Assembly: GCA_964614535.1 (NCBI GenBank)
Contig: CAZTOZ010000023.1
Location: 62,001-126,000 of the forward strand
Length of the DNA stretch: 64,000 bases
Reading direction: 5' to 3'
Source: JALSHZ01 sp964614535
Lineage (GTDB): Bacteria > Pseudomonadota > Gammaproteobacteria > UWMA-0217
Shown: one piece after another, positions 26,941 through 34,242 of the stretch
Numbering within the stretch: position 1 is the stretch's first letter
How the letters are laid out: the number at the start of each line of letters is the position of its first letter
Notes under the pieces: model-generated
What the model was told of the DNA's origin: nothing
What the model saw: the letters and a program-made list of their open reading frames with translations, nothing else
Databases searched by the model: none
Program-made: the position numbers and the translations under genes

Positions 26941-26960
26941 CTTGTTGTTATTGTTGTAGC
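26941..26960 (-). ncRNA. Possible small RNA core with Hfq ARN / CA motif
   Basis: Read on the minus strand the segment contains CAACAATAACAACAAG, a double ARN-repeat tract, 38 bases before an intrinsic terminator stem. Pseudomonas CrcZ-type RNAs carry such motifs and end in a terminator, so a sponge-like RNA is possible. Boundaries and a promoter are not visible; this marks the core only. Confidence 0.25.
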
Positions 26961-27119
26961 GCGCCGAGATTGTCGCGGATATCGGCATACCTGCCACGTA
27001 CGCTGGTCACGCACTTTGCGTGGGCGGGACCGTGGACTGGCCCGGGTTGTGACCGGTTCGGCAGCGCCGCTGTCGGCGCCACCCTCGCCAGGATTGCCCC
27101 ATCTCATGGAGTCTCCGGG

Positions 27120-28430
27120 TCAGTGGATGTCGTAGCCGCGCTCCTCGTGGGCGGAGATGTCGAGACCTTCGGTCTCCTCTTCGGGGGAGATCCGCAGTCC
27201 GACCAGCAGGCCGACGATCTTCAGCAGTACCCAGCTGACCACAGCGGTATAGAGCAGTGTCGCCACGATGCCGATGACCTGCACCTTGAGCTGCGCCGGT
27301 ATCGAGTCGATGCCGTCGGCGAAGCCCTGGCCACTGAACAGCCCCAGTTGGGTGGAGGCGAATATTCCGGCCAGAAAGGTGCCGAGTATGCCGCCGACAC
27401 CGTGCACGGGAAAGACATCGAGCGAATCGTCGATCTTCAGCACGCGCTTGATGAACATCGTTGCATTGAAGCAGACGAAACCGGCCAGCACGCCGATCAC
27501 CAGCGCGGCCGCGGGACCGACGTAACCGGAAGCCGGCGTGATGGTGCCAAGCCCGGCCACCATGCCCGTGACGGTGCCCAGCACGGTCGGTTTCTTGAAG
27601 CGGATCCATTCGATGAACATCCAGGTCATGGCACCGGCGGCGGCGGAGATGTGGGTTACCAGCATCGCCATCGCCGCGTCGCCGTTGGCCGCCAGTGCGC
27701 TGCCGCCATTGAAGCCGAACCAGCCCACCCAGAGCATGCCGGCGCCGGTCACCACCATGGTGAGGTTGTGCGGCATCATCGGTGTCTCGGGGAAGCCACG
27801 GCGCGGTCCGAGCACGATGGCAGCCACCAGTGCCGCGACACCGGCGGTGATGTGGACGACGGTCCCGCCGGCGAAGTCCAGCAATCCCATTTCACCGAGC
27901 CAGCCGCCACCCCATACCCAGTGGGTCACCGGTGCATAGACCGCCAGCAACCAAAGGCAGGAGAACAGCACGACGGCGCTGAACTTCATGCGTTCGGCGT
28001 AGCCGCCGACGACCAGCGCCGGGGTGATGATGGCGAACGTCATCTGGAACAGCACAAACAGCGATTCGGGAATGCCGCCCGAGAGCGTCTCTTCGCCGAT
28101 GCCGGCGAACATCGCCTTCGACAGGCCGCCGACGAAGGCGTTGCCTGGCGCGAAGGAGAGGCTGTAACCGGCCACCAGCCACAGCACCGTGACCAGGCCG
28201 GCAATGACGAAGCACTGCATCAGAATCGACAGCACGTTCTTGCTCCGCACCAGCCCGCCGTAGAAGAGGGCGAGGCCGGGCAGGGTCATGAACAGTACCA
28301 GTGCGGTAGAGGTGAGGATCCAGGCGGTATCGCCGCCGTTGAGGGTTGCTTCGCCGGCGAACAGAACCCCGGGCAACAGCAGGCCGCCCAGAGCCATGGC
28401 GAAGCGTTGGGAAAACAGACGCATGTTCAA
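27120..28430 (-). CDS. amtB: Ammonium transporter AmtB
   Basis: A 436-residue Amt/Rh channel with a cleavable N-terminal signal (MRLFSQRFAMALGGLLLPGVLFAG) and eleven membrane helices. The twin pore histidines are in GGTVVHITAGVAAL and DVFPVHGVGGILGTF. It conducts ammonia/ammonium across the inner membrane under nitrogen limitation. Translation may begin at TTG 28430 (GGAGAG five bases before it) or at ATG 28424; the difference is two residues. It sits 107 bases after glnK in the usual glnK-amtB order, where GlnK blocks the pore when nitrogen is plentiful. Confidence 0.95.
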   Translation of the reverse strand: MNMRLFSQRFAMALGGLLLPGVLFAGEATLNGGDTAWILTSTALVLFMTLPGLALFYGGLVRSKNVLSILMQCFVIAGLVTVLWLVAGYSLSFAPGNAFVGGLSKAMFAGIGEETLSGGIPESLFVLFQMTFAIITPALVVGGYAERMKFSAVVLFSCLWLLAVYAPVTHWVWGGGWLGEMGLLDFAGGTVVHITAGVAALVAAIVLGPRRGFPETPMMPHNLTMVVTGAGMLWVGWFGFNGGSALAANGDAAMAMLVTHISAAAGAMTWMFIEWIRFKKPTVLGTVTGMVAGLGTITPASGYVGPAAALVIGVLAGFVCFNATMFIKRVLKIDDSLDVFPVHGVGGILGTFLAGIFASTQLGLFSGQGFADGIDSIPAQLKVQVIGIVATLLYTAVVSWVLLKIVGLLVGLRISPEEETEGLDISAHEERGYDIH

Positions 28431-28537
28431 GGGACTCTCCAGTCGGGTTGAGGTGTAGGCGTGTAGGGGAAACCATGAAATAGACGGCCGGGTCCGCGTT
28501 GGCGGCGGTGTGCCGGCGGGGTGCCTTCGGCGCCCGG

Positions 28538-28876
28538 TCAGAGTGCGCTGGGCCCGGTTTCGCCGGTACGGATACGAATGACCTGCTCGATCGGACTGAC
28601 GAAGATCTTGCCATCCCCGATCTTGCCGGTGGCCGCCGATTTCTGGATCGTCTCGACCACGTTGTCGACGATCTCCTCGGCCACGGCGATCTCCATCTTC
28701 ACTTTGGGGAGAAAATCGACCACGTACTCCGCCCCCCGGTAGAGTTCGGTGTGGCCCTTCTGCCGCCCGAACCCTTTGACCTCGGTTACAGTGATCCCCT
28801 GAACGCCGATCTCGGACAACGCCTCGCGGACATCATCCAGCTTGAACGGCTTGATAATGGCAGTGACCAGTTTCAT
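28538..28876 (-). CDS. glnK: Nitrogen regulatory PII protein GlnK
   Basis: The 112-residue PII trimer subunit starts MKLVTAIIKPFKLDDVREAL and carries the T-loop with the uridylylated Tyr51 in YRGAEYVVDFLPK, the B-loop TGKIGDGKIFV, and the C-loop EQVIRIRTGE. It signals 2-oxoglutarate and ATP/ADP status to AmtB and nitrogen enzymes. The location before amtB makes GlnK more likely than GlnB. The leader reads CCAACAACCATCAGGAGACTGCG before the ATG (quoted as AACAACCATCAGGAG), joining an AAC tract to the ribosome site. I could not find a clear sigma-54 promoter. Confidence 0.95.
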   Translation of the reverse strand: MKLVTAIIKPFKLDDVREALSEIGVQGITVTEVKGFGRQKGHTELYRGAEYVVDFLPKVKMEIAVAEEIVDNVVETIQKSAATGKIGDGKIFVSPIEQVIRIRTGETGPSAL

Positions 28877-28950
28877 CGCAGTCTCCTGATGGTTGTTGGC
28901 ATACGGGAGGGAATGTACAGCGGGCGATACGGGTTGTCACTACCCGACCC

Positions 28951-28976
28951 GGCCGGAAGCACGCTGGCTTCCGGCC
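28951..28976. other. Perfect 10-base-pair hairpin between dsrE2 and glnK
   Basis: GGCCGGAAGC and GCTTCCGGCC form a perfect stem around the 6-base loop ACGCTG. There is no U-tract on either strand, so it is not a standard intrinsic terminator. It may stabilise the 3' end of the dsrE2 transcript or be a REP-like element. Confidence 0.5.
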
Positions 28977-29103
28977 CTGGCTGGTTTGCCGATGCGCCGA
29001 AATGCGCAGCGATGGCCGCCTCGACGGCGGCACCCGGAAACCGGATCGTCCAGCCGGCTGGCGCATTTACCGGCCGGCCGCCATCGAACCCTACGCAACG
29101 GGC

Positions 29104-29718
29104 TCATATGAACAGATTGACGTCCGCTTTCTGGGCGCGGGGCAGAAACGACGCGGCGCCGACCCAGTCGCTCACTTCGTCGATGAAGTCCGCCTGATCC
29201 CAGCCGAACAGATCGACCGTCATCTGGCAGGCGATCATCTTCACGTCGGCCTCGATCGAGAGTTCGCGCAGCTGCTCGATGCTGGCGACCCCTTTTTTCT
29301 CGATCGTCTTTTTCATCATCGCGGTGGCCATCGACTCGAAGCCGGGGACGATGGACATGATGGCGTTGGGTATCGACAGTTCCTTCTCCTGCAGCCACTG
29401 TGGCCCTTCGGGCATTTTCATCGGCATCGCCGGATTGCCGAGCGGGCTGATCTTCAGATCGAGCTCCTTTTTCAGCAGCGCCAGGCCGTAGAAGGTGAAG
29501 AATATCGACACCTCCCAGCCCAGCGCCGCGGCGGTCGAGGCGAGAATGAACGGCGGATAGGCCATGTCCAGCGTTCCCTTGGTGGCGATGATCGTCATCG
29601 ATGGTTGGTGGGCCGCTGCCCGTTCGGCCATCTTCCGGTCGAATCTCTCGTCGAACCAGGCATCGAGGTCGTCGGGCAGGGTGGATTTGTCGGTCGAGGT
29701 GACTTCTGCGGTGCTCAT
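29104..29718 (-). CDS. DsrE2-like sulfur carrier protein (DsrE/DsrF-like family)
   Basis: A 204-residue protein. The DsrE/F fold runs from MTIIATKGTLDMAYPPFILA to the end, with hydrophobic stretches in place of pure surface helices (EVSIFFTFYGLALLKK), as in membrane-associated DsrE2. The candidate sulfur-carrying cysteine is in KMIACQMTVDLFGW. DsrE-family proteins pass persulfide sulfur between TusA, rhodanese and other acceptors. I chose the ATG at 29718, which follows GAGGAGATCCCG. It is ten bases downstream of tusA, so the two form a sulfur-relay operon. Confidence 0.82.
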   Translation of the reverse strand: MSTAEVTSTDKSTLPDDLDAWFDERFDRKMAERAAAHQPSMTIIATKGTLDMAYPPFILASTAAALGWEVSIFFTFYGLALLKKELDLKISPLGNPAMPMKMPEGPQWLQEKELSIPNAIMSIVPGFESMATAMMKKTIEKKGVASIEQLRELSIEADVKMIACQMTVDLFGWDQADFIDEVSDWVGAASFLPRAQKADVNLFI

Positions 29719-29728
29719 CGGGATCTCC

Positions 29729-29962
29729 TCACTGTTTGCGAATGACGAAATGGAACGCGCCATCCTGTTCCATCGACTCGAGCAGGGCATGCCCGGTCTG
29801 TTGGCAGAACGAGCGGATGTCCTTGACCGAGCCGGGATCGGTGGCGACGACCTTCAGCAAGGCGCCGCTGTCGAGCGCGGCGATGGCCTTTTTCGTCTTC
29901 AGAATCGGTAATGGGCAGTTGAGGCCGCTGGTGTCGAGGGTGGTTACGGTCGGTTGGTTCAT
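29729..29962 (-). CDS. tusA: TusA-family sulfurtransferase
   Basis: A 77-residue TusA/SirA fold protein. The conserved persulfide cysteine is in LNCPLPILKTKKAI (Cys15, CPxP motif), and the fold ends with FHFVIRKQ. TusA carries sulfane sulfur for tRNA thiolation, molybdenum cofactor or dissimilatory sulfur oxidation. The neighbouring dsrE2-like gene points to the last role or to sulfane detoxification. AGAGG lies eight bases before the ATG, and a palindromic operator sits 27-40 bases upstream of the start. Confidence 0.88.
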   Translation of the reverse strand: MNQPTVTTLDTSGLNCPLPILKTKKAIAALDSGALLKVVATDPGSVKDIRSFCQQTGHALLESMEQDGAFHFVIRKQ

Positions 29963-29988
29963 GGTGAATACCTCTCGGATGGGTTGGC

Positions 29989-30002
29989 TGACCGTACGGT
30001 CA
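29989..30002. promoter_or_regulatory. Palindromic operator upstream of tusA-dsrE2
   Basis: TGACCGTACGGTCA is a perfect 14-base palindrome. It fits the NemR-box form (GACC, four bases, GGTC) and matches two other sites at 30079 and 30761. It lies 27 bases from the tusA start codon, where a repressor would block transcription. Confidence 0.65.
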
Positions 30003-30078
30003 AGCCGTGGGTGAAAAAAACCGGCCAGCCATGACCCGGCACGCCTGCTATCGAACCGCAGGTGCAGGGGACTTGGAC

Positions 30079-30092
30079 GACCGATCGGTCAA
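30079..30092. promoter_or_regulatory. Second TetR-type operator in the tetR-tusA gap
   Basis: GACCGATCGGTC is a perfect 12-base palindrome followed by AA, so one side extends to TTGACC on the minus strand. It shares the GACC-N4-GGTC core with the sites at 29989 and 30761 and lies between the tetR stop and tusA. Confidence 0.55.
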
Positions 30093-30138
30093 GCTGGTGG
30101 GTGCGGCGGGTGGGGTGGCTGGGCGACATCGTTCGGAT

Positions 30139-30747
30139 CTACTGCTGGCGTTCGATGCGGAGCGAGCGGAGCGCCGGCCCCAGGCGATGGATGAGCTCGG
30201 GGTCGTTCTGTGTCTTGGCGAGCAGAATCATCCCTTCGAGGTAGGCAAGCATCGCCTCGGCGGTGCTGGTGGTGTCCAGGGGAGCGACGTCTCCTCGCTC
30301 CACCGCCTCCTCCAGTGCCTCGCGAAAGCGGTCGCGGGCCAGACGAAAGAAGGCCGACAGCCTGGCGCGCAACACCTCGTCCTTGGTGCTGACCTCCAGC
30401 GCGAGATTGCCAAACAGACACCCCGGCATGCGACCATCGGCATCCTTGCTCTGGCTGGCCTTCTGCCAGAAATAGGCGGCATCGACCAAGTAGTCGAACC
30501 GCTCCATCGGCGGCAGGGCAGGGTCGAAGGCCTCGGCGATGAAGCCGCTGGCCCAGTCGGCGGCGAACGCCTCGATGACCGTCAGCGCCAGGTCGCGCTT
30601 GGAAGGGAAGAAGTGGTAGAAACTCCCTTTCTGAATCTCTGCGGCGTCGCAGATCTCCTTGATGCCGACATCGGCATAGCTGCGCGAATGGAAGCGCTGC
30701 TTGGCCACTTCGATGATGCGTTCCCTGGTACCGACGGCGTGTTTCAT
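30139..30747 (-). CDS. TetR/AcrR family repressor (NemR-like)
   Basis: A 202-residue regulator. The helix-turn-helix is GIKEICDAAEIQKGSFYHFF, followed by the TetR helix SKRDLALTVIEAF. The C-terminal ligand domain has GCLFGNLALEV, whose Cys110 aligns in context with the redox-active Cys106 of NemR (GCLTVKLSAEV). It probably represses itself and tusA-dsrE2 and may respond to electrophiles or reactive sulfur; the latter is inference. ATG 30747 is preferred; GTG 30756 would add three residues. An operator overlaps its promoter. Confidence 0.88.
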   Translation of the reverse strand: MKHAVGTRERIIEVAKQRFHSRSYADVGIKEICDAAEIQKGSFYHFFPSKRDLALTVIEAFAADWASGFIAEAFDPALPPMERFDYLVDAAYFWQKASQSKDADGRMPGCLFGNLALEVSTKDEVLRARLSAFFRLARDRFREALEEAVERGDVAPLDTTSTAEAMLAYLEGMILLAKTQNDPELIHRLGPALRSLRIERQQ

Positions 30748-30760
30748 GCCGTTCACTATG

Positions 30761-30780
30761 ACTTGACCGGGCGGTCAAGT
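30761..30780. promoter_or_regulatory. Autoregulatory operator upstream of tetR
   Basis: ACTTGACCGGGCGGTCAAGT has two 9-base arms that are perfect inverted repeats with a 2-base spacer. On the minus strand it lies between a TTGACT -35 and a CATAGT -10 (17 bases apart), so binding would cover the tetR promoter. The gene's ATG is only 13 bases away, implying a very short leader. Confidence 0.7.
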
Positions 30781-30925
30781 CAAGCGCGAAGCCTCTGCGG
30801 GCCGGCTGCCATGGAGGGGCCGGACCATCCGCTATCGGTTCACGCTGGACGGGTGTGCGCCGGTGGCACGGGCGGGGCAAAACAGCGATAATCCGCCGTT
30901 TCCACCGTTTTGGGAGTTCCACCCC

Positions 30926-32404
30926 ATGCAATTCATCGAAACCCGTGGCAACGACGGGCAACGCCCCGAGCAGGTGAGCTTCTCGAGCGCCATTCTGTCG
31001 CCGATGTCCTCCTATGGCGGTATCTACTCGCCACGGCGGTTGCCGACGATGGGGGCGGGTTTCCTCGAACGGCATCTCGAGGCGGGGTACAAGACGCTGG
31101 CCCGTGACCTGCTGGCCTTGTTCGATATCGACATCGAGACAGAAGTGATCGATGCGGCCCTGGATCTGTACGACCGTTTCGACGATCCCGCCAACCCCGC
31201 GCCGGTGACCAGGGTGCGTGACGGCCTCTACGTCAGCGAGTTGTGGCACGGGCCGACGCGGGCCTTCAAGGACATGGCGTTGCAGCCCTTCGGCTATCTG
31301 CTGGCGGCCTTGGCGCGGCAGCGCGACGAGCAGTATCTGATTCTCGCCGCCACCAGCGGCGACACCGGGCCGGCCGCGCTGGAAACCTTCAAGAACCGCG
31401 ACAACGTTCGGGTCGCCTGCCTCTATCCCGATGGCGGCACCTCCGATGTGCAGCGTCTGCAGATGGTCACCGAAGAAGCGCCGAATCTGAAGGTCATCGG
31501 CATCCACGGCGATTTCGACGACGCCCAGAGCGCGCTGAAGACATTACTTGGTTCCGAGCGTTTCAACGCCACGCTGCAACAGCAGGGGATTTCGCTGTCC
31601 GCCGCCAACTCCGTCAACTTCGGTCGCATCATCTTCCAGCTCATCTACCATGTGCACAGCTACCTGGAGTTGGTGCGGCAGGGGGCGATCGAGCTGGGGG
31701 AGAAGGTCTACCTCGACGTACCCAGCGGCAACTTCGGCAATGCGCTGGGCGGCTACTACGCCATGAAGATGGGACTGCCGGTGGAGAAGATTCTCATCGC
31801 CTCCAACCGCAACAACGTGCTCACGCGGCTCATCAACGACGGGGAGTACGACATGCGCGGCACGTCACTGGTCGCCACCACCTCGCCGGCCATGGACATC
31901 CTCAAATCCTCCAACGTGGAACGCATCCTGTTCGACTTCTATGGCGCCGGGCGTACCCGCGAGCTGATGCAGCAACTGGACGAGACGGGGTACTACCGGC
32001 TGACGGCGGACGAACTGGAGCGGCTGCAGGCCGTCTTCTCCGCCGACTATTGCAGTGACGAAGAGGGACTCGCCTATATCCGCCAGACCTTCGACGAAGA
32101 CGGTTATCTGATGGATCCTCACACCGCCACCTGCTTCAAGGCGTGGGAGACACGGGCCGACCAGTCGATTCCGACCATCGCCTACTCGACCGCCGAGTGG
32201 ACCAAGTTCTCGCCGACGATCGCCGCGGCCCTGACCGGGCAGGCGGGATTGAGCGACATCGAGGCGCTGGAGACGGTCGCCACCCGGGCCGGCATCGCCA
32301 TTCCGCCGCAGATCGCCGCCCTGTTCGACAAGGAGATCGCACAGAAGACGGTCATCGACAAGGGGAGCATCGAGCAGGAGATCCTGCGTTTTCTCGACGC
32401 CTGA
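30926..32404 (+). CDS. thrC: Threonine synthase
   Basis: The 492-residue PLP enzyme converts O-phosphohomoserine to threonine. It is the long (fungal/gammaproteobacterial) form: MQFIETRGNDGQRPEQVSFS at the N terminus, the PLP lysine in GPTRAFKDMALQPFG (about residue 119), ATSGDTGPAALETF and the phosphate loop VPSGNFGNALGGY. I chose ATG 30926 because it begins the conserved N terminus. It stands apart from any thrA or thrB in the window and is divergent from tetR. Confidence 0.95.
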   Translation: MQFIETRGNDGQRPEQVSFSSAILSPMSSYGGIYSPRRLPTMGAGFLERHLEAGYKTLARDLLALFDIDIETEVIDAALDLYDRFDDPANPAPVTRVRDGLYVSELWHGPTRAFKDMALQPFGYLLAALARQRDEQYLILAATSGDTGPAALETFKNRDNVRVACLYPDGGTSDVQRLQMVTEEAPNLKVIGIHGDFDDAQSALKTLLGSERFNATLQQQGISLSAANSVNFGRIIFQLIYHVHSYLELVRQGAIELGEKVYLDVPSGNFGNALGGYYAMKMGLPVEKILIASNRNNVLTRLINDGEYDMRGTSLVATTSPAMDILKSSNVERILFDFYGAGRTRELMQQLDETGYYRLTADELERLQAVFSADYCSDEEGLAYIRQTFDEDGYLMDPHTATCFKAWETRADQSIPTIAYSTAEWTKFSPTIAAALTGQAGLSDIEALETVATRAGIAIPPQIAALFDKEIAQKTVIDKGSIEQEILRFLDA

Positions 32405-32435
32405 GCAGGGCACCCGGCCAGGCCGATGGCGGGTC

Positions 32436-32993
32436 TCAGTAGAGCGCCCCGGCCTCCAGCAGCGCCTGCAGCGTCGGCGCGTCGCGATCCTTGGCGGAGA
32501 GAATCACCTGCTGACCATCTTCGATCGGCCAGGTGATGTTCAGTTCCGGGTCGTTCCAGCGCAGCTCGTAGGAGTCATCGGCGTGATAGTAGTCGGTGCA
32601 TTTGTAGGCGAAGATCGCCGTCTGGCTGATGGTGTAGTAGGCGTGACCGAAGCCTTCCGGTACCCACAGCTGACGTTTGTTGTCCTCGGAGAGGATCGTG
32701 CCGACACTCTTGCCGAAGGTGGGGGAGTCGCGGCGCAGATCGACGGCGATGTCATAGACGCTGCCGACGACGGCCCGTACCAGCTTGCCCTGGGGATTCT
32801 TCAGCTGGTAGTGGATGCCTCGCAGCGTCCCTCGGGTGGAGTAGCTTTCGTTGTCCTGGACGAAGCGGACGTCCAGCCCCGCCTCATGGAGAGTGCGGTA
32901 GTTCCATGTCTCCATGAAATAGCCGCGGTCGTCGCGGAAGACCCGGGGCTGGATGATTTTGACCTCGGGAATCTCGGTATCGATCAGTTCCAT
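32436..32993 (-). CDS. rfbC: dTDP-4-dehydrorhamnose 3,5-epimerase
   Basis: A 185-residue cupin epimerase for dTDP-rhamnose synthesis. The catalytic His is in GTLRGIHYQLKNPQGKLVR (about residue 63), the Asp in VDLRRDSPTFG, and the Tyr in AYKCTDYYHADD. The ATG follows the upstream TAG directly (TAGATG), and the last codons of the upstream gene supply the ribosome-site region GGAACAACAAGAAAAGG. No other dTDP-rhamnose genes (rmlA, B, D) are present here, so the set is incomplete or dispersed. Confidence 0.94.
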   Translation of the reverse strand: MELIDTEIPEVKIIQPRVFRDDRGYFMETWNYRTLHEAGLDVRFVQDNESYSTRGTLRGIHYQLKNPQGKLVRAVVGSVYDIAVDLRRDSPTFGKSVGTILSEDNKRQLWVPEGFGHAYYTISQTAIFAYKCTDYYHADDSYELRWNDPELNITWPIEDGQQVILSAKDRDAPTLQALLEAGALY

Positions 32994-34154
32994 CTAGGCA
33001 GCCTTTTCTTGTTGTTCCTTGAGCTTCATCACGATGTCCAGTGCCATCGATTCGGGCAGATCCACATCGTCCCAAGTGAGGATTTCGCCAGCTTCGATAT
33101 CACGGGTCAACACCGCGTTGGAGAGCAATCCGATGGGCACGTGCTTCTCCGGTGCCTCCGACAGCCGGGCCGCCTCGCCGCGCACCTCGAAGCCGCCGAT
33201 GCCGCGCTTGATCGTCGTTCCTGCCTCGAGGTCGGTCTTGGCGATCGACACCATGCCGATCGTCGGCGTCGGTGAATTGTTCAGCAGCACCGGCCCTCCG
33301 GCCATGACGCGGCGAATGGTCTTGACGATCTCGATGGCACAGAGGTGATAGTTGCGCATCAGGACGTAGTAGGGCCCCTCGCCCATCTTGATGTTGGCGA
33401 GCATCCCGCGTTCGGCCTCGTCGTGTTTGGCGGTGATGAAGACCCCCGGCGGCTGTCCCATCGAGACGATGAAATCGGCGATGGGCTGGCCCAGCTCGAC
33501 GGCGATTTCCGCCAGCTGCTTGGCCGTCTCGGTGGTGTCGTCGGTGCGCGGCCCCTCCATGCCCTGTTTGGTGATGGTGGCGCCGAGCCCGTTGGCGATG
33601 AAGGCCTGTTCGAACTGGAGCTTGGTGCCGTCGGTGAACGAAGTGGTCTGGTCTAGGCTGAAGCCCTGCTTCTTCGACCAGAACTCCATGTCCTCCCGCG
33701 ATGGGTTGTGGTTCAGATACCCCTTCATGTTGCCGTAGACCAGCGGCTCGAACCCCATCTGCACGATGTCTTCGTGCAGCGCGGCGAGGCAGCCGGGCTG
33801 GTCGCCCTCGGCCTCGGTCAGATACCCCTTGTCGGCAAACCAGGAACCGGTGGTGACATGGAATTCGGTGTCCATCGTCACCACCGGCAGGCCGGCGGAG
33901 AAGGCCTTGTCGACCGCCACCGTGGCATTGAGCACGTCACCGCTGCATTCGAGGATCAGATCGGCGTTGTCGATCACCTGGTCGAGCGAATTGCTCAGTA
34001 CCCCGGGCAGCGGATAGTCGTCGATGCTGTCGATGTCGCGCCGGGTGTAGGCACCGGTGATCCGCAGATCCGGGTGGTGGTTGACGATCAGCCGGGAGAC
34101 GGCCCGGGCGATGAAGCCGGTGCCGATGATGCCGATGCGAGTGCTTGCTGTCAT
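32994..34154 (-). CDS. NAD(P)-dependent dehydrogenase with C-terminal SAF domain
   Basis: A 386-residue protein with a Rossmann start, IGIIGTGFIARAVSRLI, a homoserine-dehydrogenase/Gfo-Idh-MocA-like central part (ILECSGDVLNATVAVDKAF), and a C-terminal SAF domain (about residues 310-375, HVPIGLLSNAVLTRDIEAGE). Such fusions occur in surface-polysaccharide loci and probably make a sugar or amino-acid-like precursor; the substrate is unknown. ATG 34154 is preferred, with GGAG nine bases upstream; ATG 34169 has no ribosome site. It is directly adjacent to rfbC. Confidence 0.78.
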   Translation of the reverse strand: MTASTRIGIIGTGFIARAVSRLIVNHHPDLRITGAYTRRDIDSIDDYPLPGVLSNSLDQVIDNADLILECSGDVLNATVAVDKAFSAGLPVVTMDTEFHVTTGSWFADKGYLTEAEGDQPGCLAALHEDIVQMGFEPLVYGNMKGYLNHNPSREDMEFWSKKQGFSLDQTTSFTDGTKLQFEQAFIANGLGATITKQGMEGPRTDDTTETAKQLAEIAVELGQPIADFIVSMGQPPGVFITAKHDEAERGMLANIKMGEGPYYVLMRNYHLCAIEIVKTIRRVMAGGPVLLNNSPTPTIGMVSIAKTDLEAGTTIKRGIGGFEVRGEAARLSEAPEKHVPIGLLSNAVLTRDIEAGEILTWDDVDLPESMALDIVMKLKEQQEKAA

Positions 34155-34196
34155 GCCGTGTTGCTCCATGATTGGTCGAGGGTGACCAGGGTCACC

Positions 34197-34225
34197 GTTG
34201 TTCTTCCCGATTGTAGTTGTTGTCC
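34197..34225 (-). promoter_or_regulatory. AAC-rich spacer before the SAF-domain dehydrogenase gene
   Basis: On the minus strand this segment contains GGACAACAACTACAATC and then GAAGAACAAC, two A/C-rich tracts between the wcaJ-like stop and the next start. It belongs to the same class of element as those at 4208, 26221, 35768 and 48061. Confidence 0.35.
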
Positions 34226-34242
34226 TTCGATGCGGTGGCCCG

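Larger units (their letters stand above)
26733..27119. other. 387-base gap between yajD and amtB
   Basis: No convincing protein is encoded here. It holds an intrinsic terminator (26872-26903) and an AAC-repeat element (26941-26960), both in the sense of the minus strand. Together they could be the 3' untranslated region of amtB or a separate small RNA. Confidence 0.5.

Noticed and set aside
26903..26998. A 20-codon frame (MTSVRGRYADIRDNLGALQQ) on the minus strand after amtB
   Set aside because: Too short, with a GTG start and no ribosome site; the AAC tract follows its stop.
28877..29103. NtrC or sigma-54 sites before glnK
   Set aside because: A TGCGC-N6-GCGCA repeat is present but does not fit the NtrC consensus, and no GG-N10-GC pair at a sensible place was found.
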